Below, piece after piece: positions 1 through 8,182 of a stretch of DNA of 64,000 bases. The first letter of the stretch is position 1; each line of letters begins with the position of its first letter. Under the pieces are notes generated by a model that searched no databases, had not been told where the DNA came from, and saw nothing but the letters and a program-made list of their open reading frames with translations. This DNA comes from Piscinibacter gummiphilus (GTDB taxonomy: Bacteria > Pseudomonadota > Gammaproteobacteria > Burkholderiales > Burkholderiaceae_C), in contig NZ_CP136336.1 in assembly GCF_032681285.1 (NCBI RefSeq), positions 1,723,001-1,787,000 on the forward strand. The letters are read 5' to 3'. Both the position numbers and the translations under genes were made by a program.

Positions 1-585
1 GTGCCGGCGCAGGTGCCGGTGTCGGCCAAGATGCGGCTCGGCTTCCACGACGCCTCGCGGGCCCTGGAATGCGCGCTCGCGCTGCAGGACGGCGGTGCCG
101 AAGAGCTGGTGGTGCACGCCCGCACCCGTGCCGACGGCTACCGCCCTCCCGCCCACTGGGACCGCATCCCCGAGATCCGCGAGGCGCTGCACATCCCCGT
201 GGTGGCCAACGGCGAGATCTGGACGGCGGCCGATGCGCAGCGCTGCCGCGAGGTGTCGGGCTGCGAGCACCTGATGCTCGGGCGCGGCATGGTGAGCGAC
301 CCGGGGCTCGCCTGGGCCATCGCATCACCGGGGCGCAGGCCCGTCGGCTGGGCCGACCTGCAGCCGCTGCTGAAGGCGTTCTGGGACCTCGTCTGTGCCC
401 ATGTGGTGCCGCGCCACCAGGCCGGTCGCCTGAAGCAGTGGCTCAACTACCTGCGGCGGCGTTTCCCCGAGGCGGAGGCCGCGTACATGGAGCTGCGCGT
501 GGTCAACGACCCGCGCCGCATCAACGCCTGGCTGCAGGCGAGGGCGCCCGTTGCGGCGCCGGCCCGTGAAGCCGCGTTGGGATAG
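1..585 (+). CDS. dusC: tRNA-dihydrouridine(16) synthase DusC, 3' part
   Basis: C-terminal part (about 194 residues) of a flavoprotein that reduces uridine to dihydrouridine in the D-loop of tRNA. Full-length family members have a little over 300 residues, so the flavin-barrel start and the catalytic cysteine lie outside the window; the GTG at base 1 is probably not the real start. What remains matches the second half of the TIM barrel: VSAKMRLGF, VVHARTRADGY, the phosphate-binding VVANGEIW and LMLGRGMVSDP, followed by the helical tRNA-binding domain. The HARTRADGY and NGEIW forms are closer to DusC than to DusA or DusB. Confidence 0.9.
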   Translation: MPAQVPVSAKMRLGFHDASRALECALALQDGGAEELVVHARTRADGYRPPAHWDRIPEIREALHIPVVANGEIWTAADAQRCREVSGCEHLMLGRGMVSDPGLAWAIASPGRRPVGWADLQPLLKAFWDLVCAHVVPRHQAGRLKQWLNYLRRRFPEAEAAYMELRVVNDPRRINAWLQARAPVAAPAREAALG

Positions 586-608
586 TCCACAAAAAGGGAG
601 GGATCACG

Positions 609-2303
609 ATGACGAATTGGAGATGGCGGCTGCGCGCCGCGGCGGCCTTGCTCGGCCTTTGCATCGCCGGCGGGGCGATTGCCCAGCAGCCGGCCTGGAG
701 CGACGGCGAGCGCGCCCTGCTCGGCGCCGCCTGGCAGCACACGGCGGGCGCCAATGCGTTCGAGTACCGGCTGGTGGTGTTCGAGACCGAGGTGCAGGCG
801 CGGCAGGCCCGGCTCTCCAAATGGGGCGAGGGCACGCGCTACAAGGCCTACGACCTGCGCGCCGACAGCCTGGTCGACGTCGACCCCGGCCTGCGGGTGG
901 CGCTCGCGCAGCTCTACACGCCGCAGCGGCGCAGCCCGCCGGTGCGCTGGGTGCGTAAATCAGGGGCCACGCACTGGGCGGTGCTGGAGCTCGTCAAACG
1001 CGGCCCGGTGCAGGCGCCGCGCAACGCGGCCGAGTTCGACGAACGGGCGAAGCGCTGGCTGGCTCAGGGCCATCTGCCGGCGCTGGCCGAGCTGGGCACG
1101 AACCCCGAGCACAAGGCCCGTGCCGCCTTCTGGTTCGCGCGCACGCCCGAGGCGGTGAAGGCGGTGCCGGCCGAGCTGGACCCGAACGTGTCGTTTGGCA
1201 GCGAGATGACGCCGCTGACCCAGAACGTGCTGGGTGGCCGGGTGTCGACCGCCGAGGCGCTGCTCGTGCGCGGGGCCGACCCCAACCGTTGCGGCTTCTG
1301 GGGTTGCCCGCTGCACGTGGCCTTTGCGATCGAAGACGCGGGCGTGAGCGCCCAGGCGGTGCAACTGCTGCTTGCGGCCGGTGCCAAGCCCGGCCAGAAC
1401 GACCCTCGCTTCGAGGCGTCGCGCGACGTGCCGCTCAACGACGCGATCCGCACACGGCGGGCCGATGCGGTGAAGACGCTGCTCGATGCCGGCGCCTCGC
1501 CCGACGGCGCGCCGGGCGTGGAGGTCACGCCGCTGGTGGCCGCCGTGATGGCGCAGGACCGCGCCCTGATGCAACTGCTGCTCGACCGCGGCGCGAGCCC
1601 GCTGCCGCACGACGACCGTGGGAAAGACCGCCTGAACCGGCACCTCACCATCGTCGGCATGGCGGTGGAGAAGGGTGACAAGGACCTCCTCGCGTGGAGC
1701 GAACGGCTGATGATGGAGGCGGCGCTCAAGGCCCCGCGCTACCGCTGGGACGCCCATTTCGAGCAGGACGGCCGGCGCATCCCCATCGTCGACGGCGCCG
1801 AGGTGGCGCTGAAGGCTGCGCCCTTCAAGCTCGTGATGACGCTGCCACCGCCCGCCCACGAATACGGCCTGTCGATCGCCGCCTCGTATTCGCCGAGCCT
1901 CGCCGACGAGGTGCGCCGGCCCGACCGCGGCAACGGCATCTTCATCTCCACCCGCAGCGGCGCGATGCACGCGCCGCCCCACGAGGAGTCCTACGAACTC
2001 TTCGTCTACGACACCCGACCTGCCGATGCCAAGCCCGACGACACCTGGGGCGGCAACATGCACCTGAGCGTCAACGAGCACCGCCGCGACTTCCACGAAA
2101 TCCGCGAAGCCCGGCATGAGCATGTGCGCGAGTTCCGCGCGGTGGCGCGGATCGAGGAGAAGAGCGACGCCGACGTGAAGAGCGTGCCGCTCACCGCGCT
2201 CAAGGGCCGGCGCATCACCTTCGCCATCGGCGGCTTCCTGCCGACCGAGGAATGGGTGGGCCGGCTGGTGGCGCCGAGGGTGGTGACGCTGGTGCTGCGC
2301 TGA
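609..2303 (+). CDS. Exported ankyrin-repeat protein
   Basis: Encodes 564 residues. The N-terminus is a clear Sec signal peptide (Arg-rich start, alanine/leucine core, cleavage near AIA-QQ at residue 25), so the product should be periplasmic or outer-membrane associated. Residues about 200-340 hold three or four ankyrin-like repeats (TPLTQNVLGGRVSTAEALLV, then AVQLLLAAGAKP, AVKTLLDAGASP and LMQLLLDRGASP). The parts before and after them match nothing I recognise. Ankyrin repeats mediate protein-protein contacts, so a binding role is the most one can infer. An AGGGAGG ribosome site lies just before the ATG. It starts 23 bases after dusC and could be cotranscribed with it. Confidence 0.8.
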   Translation: MTNWRWRLRAAAALLGLCIAGGAIAQQPAWSDGERALLGAAWQHTAGANAFEYRLVVFETEVQARQARLSKWGEGTRYKAYDLRADSLVDVDPGLRVALAQLYTPQRRSPPVRWVRKSGATHWAVLELVKRGPVQAPRNAAEFDERAKRWLAQGHLPALAELGTNPEHKARAAFWFARTPEAVKAVPAELDPNVSFGSEMTPLTQNVLGGRVSTAEALLVRGADPNRCGFWGCPLHVAFAIEDAGVSAQAVQLLLAAGAKPGQNDPRFEASRDVPLNDAIRTRRADAVKTLLDAGASPDGAPGVEVTPLVAAVMAQDRALMQLLLDRGASPLPHDDRGKDRLNRHLTIVGMAVEKGDKDLLAWSERLMMEAALKAPRYRWDAHFEQDGRRIPIVDGAEVALKAAPFKLVMTLPPPAHEYGLSIAASYSPSLADEVRRPDRGNGIFISTRSGAMHAPPHEESYELFVYDTRPADAKPDDTWGGNMHLSVNEHRRDFHEIREARHEHVREFRAVARIEEKSDADVKSVPLTALKGRRITFAIGGFLPTEEWVGRLVAPRVVTLVLR

Positions 2304-2315
2304 GGGGCGCCGCCC

Positions 2316-2951
2316 TCAGCCGTGGGCCTGGGTGGCCGCGGCGAGCTGCTGGCGCAACGCGTCGATCGGCAGGTAGCCCTGCGCCACCAGGTGCAGGTGG
2401 TCGCCATGTTCGGCGATCAGCGCCGGGAAGCCGCGGATGCCCCACTGCTGGGTGATCGCGAAGTCCTCTTTCGTGGCCTCGCGCATTTCTTCCGACGCAA
2501 AGGCGCGTGCGAAATCGGCGCGGGCGATGCCGAGCGACTCGGCCACATCGGCCAGCACTTCGGGCTGCACCACGTTCTTGCCTTCGGCATAGAAGGCATG
2601 CTGCACGGCCTTCAGGTAGCGCCACACGAGCTTCGGCCAGTACTTGCGCACCGTGACCACGGCGCGCGCGGCCGGCTCGGTGTCGTACACGAAGCCCGGC
2701 CGGTGCAGGGCGGTGTGCGGGGCTTGCGCAAACGGCTGGCCGCTCGCTTCGGCCACGTGCTTCCAGTGGCCGGCGAGCTCGTTGGCGCGTTCGGGTGGGG
2801 TGGGTTCGGTCGTGAAGGGGCGCAGGCCGCCCATCACCAGGGCCAGTTGCAAGGGGGCGAATTCGCCGGGGGTGGCGAGCAGCTCGTCCAGGGGCTTGGA
2901 GAAGCCATAGCACCAGGAACACATGGGGTCGACGACGTAGATGAGGTTCAT
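2316..2951 (-). CDS. DsbA-family thiol oxidoreductase (cytoplasmic type)
   Basis: Encodes 211 residues with a thioredoxin fold interrupted by a helical insert, as in the DsbA/FrnE family. The active-site CSWC is at residues 11-14 and the cis-proline loop is GIRGFPALI near residue 175. There is no signal peptide, so unlike DsbA it should act in the cytoplasm, like 2-hydroxychromene-2-carboxylate isomerase or FrnE relatives. The substrate cannot be read from the sequence. The gene is convergent with the ankyrin gene, with 12 bases between the two stops. Confidence 0.8.
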   Translation of the reverse strand: MNLIYVVDPMCSWCYGFSKPLDELLATPGEFAPLQLALVMGGLRPFTTEPTPPERANELAGHWKHVAEASGQPFAQAPHTALHRPGFVYDTEPAARAVVTVRKYWPKLVWRYLKAVQHAFYAEGKNVVQPEVLADVAESLGIARADFARAFASEEMREATKEDFAITQQWGIRGFPALIAEHGDHLHLVAQGYLPIDALRQQLAAATQAHG

Positions 2952-2980
2952 GCGCCGATGCTAAGCCCGGCGCGCTGATC

Positions 2981-4516
2981 TCACCGGCCGCAGGCGCGTA
3001 TCTCCTTCACGGTGACCTGCAGTTGCGCGAGCGGGCAGGCGGGCTTGGGCTCGATCTTGTAGGTGTCGCCCATGAAGCAGTCGGTCGCGATGCCGAGGAA
3101 GGTCTTGCCCACGCCATCGATGTAGTTCGCGTGGCCCTCGCAGCGGGCGCGGTAGTGCAGGTCAACGCAGTCGACCTTCTCCGGCTTGATCTTCGGCAGC
3201 AGGCCGACCACGTAGTACTGGCCTTCGCCCCCCGGGCAGGTGCGGGCCTTGAGCTGGGTGCCGCGGGCGAGGGCGACCAGGTACTCGCGTTTGGCCTGTT
3301 CCTCGGCTTCCTGCTCGGCCTTCCGGGCGGCCTCGGCCTCCGCTTTCTTGCGGGCGCGTTCGGCGGCGGCCAGTTCGGCCTTCTCGTTCTCCTTGGCTGC
3401 CTTCTCGCGGGCTTCCTTGTCCCGGGCCTGCCGGTCTTTCTCGGCCTGGGCCGCCTTGGCCACCTTCTCCGTCTCTTGCTGCTGGGAGGCGGCGCGGTAC
3501 TCGGCCACCGTCATCTTGGGCGGGGCCGTGCGACCGGCCTGCTGCAGCATGGCGGTGAGTTCGGCGTCGCTCGACTTGCCGATGCGCTTGGCCAGCACCG
3601 GGTCGGTCTTGGCGCGCTCGCGCAGCTCGCCCACCATCTTCTGGTTGGCGGCCGGAGCGCTCTGCTTGCTGGCGAGCGTGTCGCCGAGGGCGTTCACGGT
3701 GCCGGTGCTGCCGCCGCTGCTGCGCGAGGCAACCTTGGCCACGCCCACCACCGCGGCCACGCCGAGCGCGGTGGCGAAGAGCGTGTTCCAGCTTTCGCGC
3801 GATTCGCGCTCGCGGGCCAGCTTGGCGGCCTCCTCGGCGTTGACCCGCTCCAGGTCGCGGCGCAGGTCGTCCTGCAACTTGGCGATGTAGTCGGGCCGGG
3901 CGCGGTGGAAGACGACCGGCAGGTACGACGGGTACTCGCCGGCCCGCACGTCGTGGCTGGTCCAGTCGCTGATGTAGAGGCCGCTCGTCACCTCGTCGGC
4001 GTCTTCGTCGATGCGCGTGCCCTGGAAGATGTAGTAGCCGCCCGTCACCGTGCCGGCGCCGACGATGCCCGGCACGAAGTCGAACTCGCCTTCATAGGCT
4101 ACGCCGCGTGCGTCGGTGTAGCGGCCCTGGGCGTAGCGCGCCACGTGGCTGCGGTCGAAGGGGTTCCAGGTCTTGGCGAAGCTGCCGGTGTAGACGCTCG
4201 GGTCGCGCAGCACGTCGTCCTTGCTGCCGCGCGGCACCGTGCCTTTGACGGGGTAGCCAGCGGCATCGACCGTGAGTTCGAAGGTCTGGTCGGGGAAGGC
4301 GGTGTAGACGACGCTGTAGGTGCCCGCCGTGAAGTCGGACTTCACCCAAGGGCCCGTGTAGGTGGCGAAGCTGAAGCGCACGCTGCCCTCGCCATTGGCG
4401 CAGTTGCCGCTCACGCAGCTGCCGCCGCGTTGCCGGGCCGGCGCGGCGTGCAGCGGCGGCAGGGCGAGGCTCGCGCTCAGCAGCACGAGCGCGGCGCGGG
4501 TCAGTCCACGTCGCAT
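2981..4516 (-). CDS. Exported MORN-like / coiled-coil protein of unknown function
   Basis: Encodes 511 residues. A signal peptide (MRRGLTRAALVLLSASLALP) is followed by short Tyr/Gly-rich segments (FATYTGPWVKSDFTAG, YEGEFDFVPG, VTGGYYIFQG) resembling MORN repeats. A predicted short hydrophobic stretch (TLFATALGVAAVVGVAKVA) comes next, then a long Ala/Glu/Lys-rich segment at about 335-415 that should form a coiled coil. The C-terminal 90 residues contain several cysteines and could be disulfide-bonded. The gene overlaps the upstream lipoprotein gene by 16 bases, so the two are probably translated together. I do not recognise the family; a cell-envelope role is inference. Confidence 0.7.
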   Translation of the reverse strand: MRRGLTRAALVLLSASLALPPLHAAPARQRGGSCVSGNCANGEGSVRFSFATYTGPWVKSDFTAGTYSVVYTAFPDQTFELTVDAAGYPVKGTVPRGSKDDVLRDPSVYTGSFAKTWNPFDRSHVARYAQGRYTDARGVAYEGEFDFVPGIVGAGTVTGGYYIFQGTRIDEDADEVTSGLYISDWTSHDVRAGEYPSYLPVVFHRARPDYIAKLQDDLRRDLERVNAEEAAKLARERESRESWNTLFATALGVAAVVGVAKVASRSSGGSTGTVNALGDTLASKQSAPAANQKMVGELRERAKTDPVLAKRIGKSSDAELTAMLQQAGRTAPPKMTVAEYRAASQQQETEKVAKAAQAEKDRQARDKEAREKAAKENEKAELAAAERARKKAEAEAARKAEQEAEEQAKREYLVALARGTQLKARTCPGGEGQYYVVGLLPKIKPEKVDCVDLHYRARCEGHANYIDGVGKTFLGIATDCFMGDTYKIEPKPACPLAQLQVTVKEIRACGR

Positions 4517-5496
4517 GCGGCGCTCTTGATCTGCTCGCCTTCGTCGTAGCAGGTCTCGCTGGCGGGAATGCGCAGCGGATCCGACGAATACGGTGACTTG
4601 ATCTCGTAGGCGTAGCCGATCGAGCGGCCGTGCATGACCTCACCCTTGAAATTCATCTCGTTGATTTTGGTGGGGCCGTTGTAGGTGACGAGCTTCCAGC
4701 GCTCGCCCTTGAGCGGCACGCTTTGCGTCACGCTCTGCGTGATCGAGACGTAGGTGCCGAACATCGGCTTGGGCGCCTCGGTGCGCATGTAGCTGATGCC
4801 CACGTTGCGCGGCGGCATGTTGGTGTCGCCCAGCACGAAGCTGCCGAAGAGCGACTTGATGGTGATGCTGCTCGGCTTCGACGAGCGGTGCTCGCCGTGG
4901 AAGGTGGCGGTGTAGACGAGCCCCACCGGCTTGCCGCCCTGCGCCACGAAGCGCTTGAGCACGCGCTGCGGAATGCGGGTCTCGTTGTCGAGCACGGTCG
5001 ACACCGAGGTGTACTCGGCGAGCAGCTCCACCTCGCCCTGGAGCGCGCCTTTCACGCACTCGCCCTTGAGCAGGTGCACCCGCGCGTCTTCCACGCCTGG
5101 CGGCTTCAGCGTGCCGCGCTTCATGCCGGCGGCGCGCTCCTGCTTGGCGTAGGCGGCCAGGACCTTGGGGTCGCGCGCGTCGGGGATGCCGGCGAGCTTG
5201 TCGCGCGCAGGCTGGGGCGGCACGCAGGGCCAGGGCAGGGCGCCCGCGGTGCTGGGCAGGTAGGCCCCGGGGTTGGCGAGCCAGCGCTGGTACTCGCCGT
5301 TGATGCGGCCCAGCATGGCGGCGTAGACGGGGTCGTCGAGGCGGGGCATGGGCGGCAGCACGTCGCTCTTGGACGGCGTGGCCACGGCCGCGGGCGGCGG
5401 CGCGGCCTGGCTGCCGGTGCCGCGGCTGCCGCAGCCGCCCACCAGAAAGGTCACGGAGAGGGCGGCGAGCGTGAGATAGCGAGGGTGTGCGTTCAT
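4501..5496 (-). CDS. Putative lipoprotein of unknown function
   Basis: Encodes 331 residues. The N-terminus has a lipoprotein signal ending in the lipobox VGGC (Cys22), followed by a Pro/Ala-rich linker, so the protein should be lipid-anchored in the envelope. The remaining globular part has no motif I recognise. Its stop lies inside the start of the following exported coiled-coil gene (16-base overlap), which points to a coupled pair acting together. It is divergent from the Bug receptor gene across 140 bases that show no convincing promoter. Confidence 0.7.
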   Translation of the reverse strand: MNAHPRYLTLAALSVTFLVGGCGSRGTGSQAAPPPAAVATPSKSDVLPPMPRLDDPVYAAMLGRINGEYQRWLANPGAYLPSTAGALPWPCVPPQPARDKLAGIPDARDPKVLAAYAKQERAAGMKRGTLKPPGVEDARVHLLKGECVKGALQGEVELLAEYTSVSTVLDNETRIPQRVLKRFVAQGGKPVGLVYTATFHGEHRSSKPSSITIKSLFGSFVLGDTNMPPRNVGISYMRTEAPKPMFGTYVSITQSVTQSVPLKGERWKLVTYNGPTKINEMNFKGEVMHGRSIGYAYEIKSPYSSDPLRIPASETCYDEGEQIKSAACDVD

Positions 5497-5636
5497 CGGG
5501 CCATCGTGTCAGCGCGCTCTGGCCCCCGGCATCGGTCGAATGGCCGAGGCGGCGCGCCGAGGTGTGGCGCAATTCGCGTTCGCTGCGGGTGCACGGCTAT
5601 GCTGCGGGCTCCGCCGACCTTGCCGCAGACAGCGCC

Positions 5637-6626
5637 ATGAACCTTCGCCACCCCCTTGCCCGCCGCGCCGCGCTCGGGCTCTTGTCTGCCTGTGCACTTG
5701 CCGCCGCATCGCCCGCCACCTGGGCGCAGGGCTGGCCCACGAAGCCGGTGCGCATCGTCGTGCCCTACGCGCCTGGCGGCACCAGCGATGCGGCCGCGCG
5801 CCTGCTGGCCGAGCGCCTCGGGCCGGTGCTCGGGCAGACGGTGGTGGTGGAAAACCGTGCCGGCGCGAGCGGCACCACCGGCATCGACGCGATGGCCAGG
5901 TCGACCGACGGCCACACCTTCGCCTTCGCCGCGATCAGCCCGCTCACGCTCAACCCGCACCTGCAGAAGGTGCCCTACGACCCGCTGAAGGATGTGATGC
6001 CAGTGGCGGCGGTGATGTACTCGCCGATCTACTTCGTGGCGACTCCGGCGTTCACCGGCAAGACCTTCGCCGACGCCCTCGCGCAGGCCAAGGCGAAACC
6101 GGGCGCCCTCAACGTCGCGACCTCGGGCATGGGCAGCGTAGGCCACCTGATGCTCGAGCACATCGGCAAGAAGGCCGGCGTGAAGTTCAACCACATCCCC
6201 TACAAGGGCAGCGGCCAGGTCATCAACGATGCGGCGGGCGGGCAATTCGAGCTCTTCACCACCAACCCGAGCCCGGCCGTCAACGGGCTCATCGCGCAAG
6301 GCAAGCTGCGCGTGCTGGCAGTGGCGGCAGCGCACCGGCTGCCGGCGTTTCCGGACGCGCCGACCTTCACCGAGCTGGGCCATCCCGATGCCAATCTGAG
6401 TTCCGTCTTCGGTGTCTTCGCACCGGCGCGCACGCCGTCGGACGTGCAGAAGCGCTTGAACACCGAAGTCAACAAGGTGCTGGCGGACAAGGACGTTCAA
6501 GAGCGGCTGTCAAAGCTCGACAACATCGTGAGCCCGGCGTCCGTCGAACAGTTCAGCACGCAGGTTCAGCGTGAGTACGAGGCGAATGCGCGCGTGATCA
6601 AAGAAGCGGGAATCAAACTCGAATGA
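5637..6626 (+). CDS. Bug-family (TctC) tripartite tricarboxylate receptor
   Basis: Encodes 329 residues from this ATG, which places a proper signal peptide (MNLRHPLARRAALGLLSACA, cleavage after TWAQ) at the N-terminus. The mature part begins WPTKPVRIVVPYAPGG, the signature of Bug receptors, and continues with VVVENRAGASGTTG and IPYKGSGQ. These periplasmic proteins bind small carboxylates or related ligands. The TctA/TctB membrane partners are absent nearby, which is common because Burkholderiales carry many orphan Bug genes. The following MFS transporter gene is on the same strand, but the two families are not known to work together. The ligand is unknown. Confidence 0.88.
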   Translation: MNLRHPLARRAALGLLSACALAAASPATWAQGWPTKPVRIVVPYAPGGTSDAAARLLAERLGPVLGQTVVVENRAGASGTTGIDAMARSTDGHTFAFAAISPLTLNPHLQKVPYDPLKDVMPVAAVMYSPIYFVATPAFTGKTFADALAQAKAKPGALNVATSGMGSVGHLMLEHIGKKAGVKFNHIPYKGSGQVINDAAGGQFELFTTNPSPAVNGLIAQGKLRVLAVAAAHRLPAFPDAPTFTELGHPDANLSSVFGVFAPARTPSDVQKRLNTEVNKVLADKDVQERLSKLDNIVSPASVEQFSTQVQREYEANARVIKEAGIKLE

Positions 6627-6708
6627 GGGCCGCCGCGCCGGGCCGCCCCAAGCAAGGCCCGACCCGCTTGGAGGGTCGCCTGCCGTACTCGGCAGGCGGG
6701 GAGTCGTC
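6627..6708 (+). promoter_or_regulatory. Three-hairpin leader before the MFS gene
   Basis: The whole gap between the Bug stop and the MFS start can fold into three adjacent hairpins: GGGCC/GGCCC (6640-6644 with 6656-6660), GACCC/GGGTC (6661-6665 with 6673-6677), and GCCTGCC/GGCAGGC (6678-6684 with 6691-6697) around the loop GTACTC. The ribosome site GGGGAG follows immediately. A second copy with different stem bases but the same loop lies before nadD at 26515-26599. Conserved layout with compensating changes suggests a structured mRNA element; its function is unknown. Confidence 0.6.
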
Positions 6709-7869
6709 ATGACCGTTGGCGTCTACCTCGCCGTCGTCCAGTTTTTCTTCGCGCTGTGCTGGACGGTCTATGTGGCCTACCTGCCGCAGCTGGCGGCGCA
6801 GGTGGGCATTCCCAAGTCGGCGGTGATCTGGATCCTGATGCTGGACCAGCTCATCTTCGTGCTGAGCGACTACGCCTTCGGTGTGGCGAGCGACCGCGCG
6901 GCCAAGGTGGTGGGTCGGCTCGGGCGGCTGGTGGTGGCGGTCACGCTGCTGTCGTGCGCGGCCTTCCTCGCGCTGCCGCTGGTGGCGCCTTCGGGCTCGG
7001 CGCCCCTCTTCCTCGTGCTGGTCGTGCTGTGGTCCATCACCTCCTCGGCGTTGCGCGCGCCGCCGCTCACGCTCGTGGGCCGGCATGCGGCGCGGCCGCA
7101 GCTGCCGTGGCTCGTGGCCCTGTCGGTGTTCGGGCTGGGCGTGGCGAACGCGATCGCGCCCTACCTCACGCTGCAGCTGCGCGAGGTCGACCCGCGCGGC
7201 CCCTTCCTGCTCGCGAGCGTGGCGCTGGCGCTCGTGACCTGGGGCATCGTCGCGGCCGAGCGCAAGCTGGTGCATCACGGGGCGGCCAAGGCAGCGTCGC
7301 CCGCGCCGGTGGAACTGCCGGCCATCCGCGGCTTCCTGGCGGCGGCGGTGCTCGCGGCGGTCGCCTTCCAGGTGCACAGCTTTCTCAACAGCGCGCCGCT
7401 CTACCTGCGCTTCGCGGCGCCCGACCAACTGGCCTGGCTGGCGCCGGTGTTCTGGGTCGGCTTCAACCTTGCGCTGCTGCCCGCCGGGGCGCTCGCCAAA
7501 CGTGTGGGCGCCTGGCGGGTGATGGCGGCGGCGGCCCTGCTGGCGGGCTTCGCCACCTGGGCGGCCGGGCAGGCGCCGAGCTTGAACGCGCTGATCGTGG
7601 CGCAAGGCCTGGCCGGGGCCGGCTGGGGCTTCCTGCTGATGAGCGCCTTCGCCACCGCGCTGGCGCTCGGGCACACCGGGCGCGAGGGGCAGCTCGGTGG
7701 GGCGCTCTCGTCGGTGCTGGCGCTGGCGGCGCTGTCACGCATGGCGGTGCTGGCCGGTGGCTGGCACAAGACACCCGAGGTACAGGCGCTCCTGGCCTGG
7801 GCGCCCGCAGCCGGCTGGGTGGCAGCAGGGGCCGTTCTGTGGTGGGCGACACGCCGCCGCGTCGCATGA
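6709..7869 (+). CDS. MFS-type membrane transporter
   Basis: Encodes 386 residues that are mostly hydrophobic, with about 12 predicted membrane helices and a charged central loop (AAERKLVHHGAAKAASPAP) separating two six-helix halves, as expected for the major facilitator superfamily. A loop SDYAFGVASDRAAKVVGRLG between helices 2 and 3 corresponds to the family's cytoplasmic D-R-rich motif A. No substrate can be assigned. The ATG directly follows a structured leader with the ribosome site GGGGAG. Confidence 0.75.
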   Translation: MTVGVYLAVVQFFFALCWTVYVAYLPQLAAQVGIPKSAVIWILMLDQLIFVLSDYAFGVASDRAAKVVGRLGRLVVAVTLLSCAAFLALPLVAPSGSAPLFLVLVVLWSITSSALRAPPLTLVGRHAARPQLPWLVALSVFGLGVANAIAPYLTLQLREVDPRGPFLLASVALALVTWGIVAAERKLVHHGAAKAASPAPVELPAIRGFLAAAVLAAVAFQVHSFLNSAPLYLRFAAPDQLAWLAPVFWVGFNLALLPAGALAKRVGAWRVMAAAALLAGFATWAAGQAPSLNALIVAQGLAGAGWGFLLMSAFATALALGHTGREGQLGGALSSVLALAALSRMAVLAGGWHKTPEVQALLAWAPAAGWVAAGAVLWWATRRRVA

Positions 7870-7919
7870 GCTAGTCTCACAGCTTCCCGCTTTCACGTTC
7901 CCCACCAGGAGGAGGTGCC

Positions 7920-8150
7920 TTGAAGACCTTCCAGATCGAGCTTCAGAAGATCAAGTCGATGAGCAACAGCAACCAGACCGGGCTCATCGAAGCGCGCGTC
8001 GATGCGCTCGTCACGCCGAAGAACATGCGTGGCGAAGAGGAAGCCACCACCACGCTGAGCTTCGACGAAGCCACCGCGCGCGTGCTGATGCTCCTGCTCA
8101 AGCAGCAACTGGCCGAGTTCGACGGCCGCAAGGCCAAGAGCCGGCGCTAG
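7920..8150 (+). CDS. Small conserved protein of unknown function
   Basis: Encodes 76 residues from a TTG start. The start is supported by a very strong ribosome site (AGGAGGAGG, about 7907-7916). The protein is polar and mostly helical in character (MKTFQIELQKIKSMSN start, basic GRKAKSRR end), with no signal or membrane segment. I believe similar short proteins occur across Burkholderiales, but I know of no function. It is followed after 32 bases by the CoA-transferase gene and is probably cotranscribed with it. Confidence 0.65.
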   Translation: MKTFQIELQKIKSMSNSNQTGLIEARVDALVTPKNMRGEEEATTTLSFDEATARVLMLLLKQQLAEFDGRKAKSRR

Positions 8151-8182
8151 CCCCCGCCCGAAAAGAACACACGGAGACACCC

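Noticed and set aside
3023..4549. Long plus-strand frame (508 codons) opposite the MORN-like gene
   Set aside because: It is an antisense frame kept open by GC-rich codon usage. The translation is a low-complexity Gly/Ala/Val/Arg sequence with no motif, while the minus strand has a signal peptide and coherent domains.
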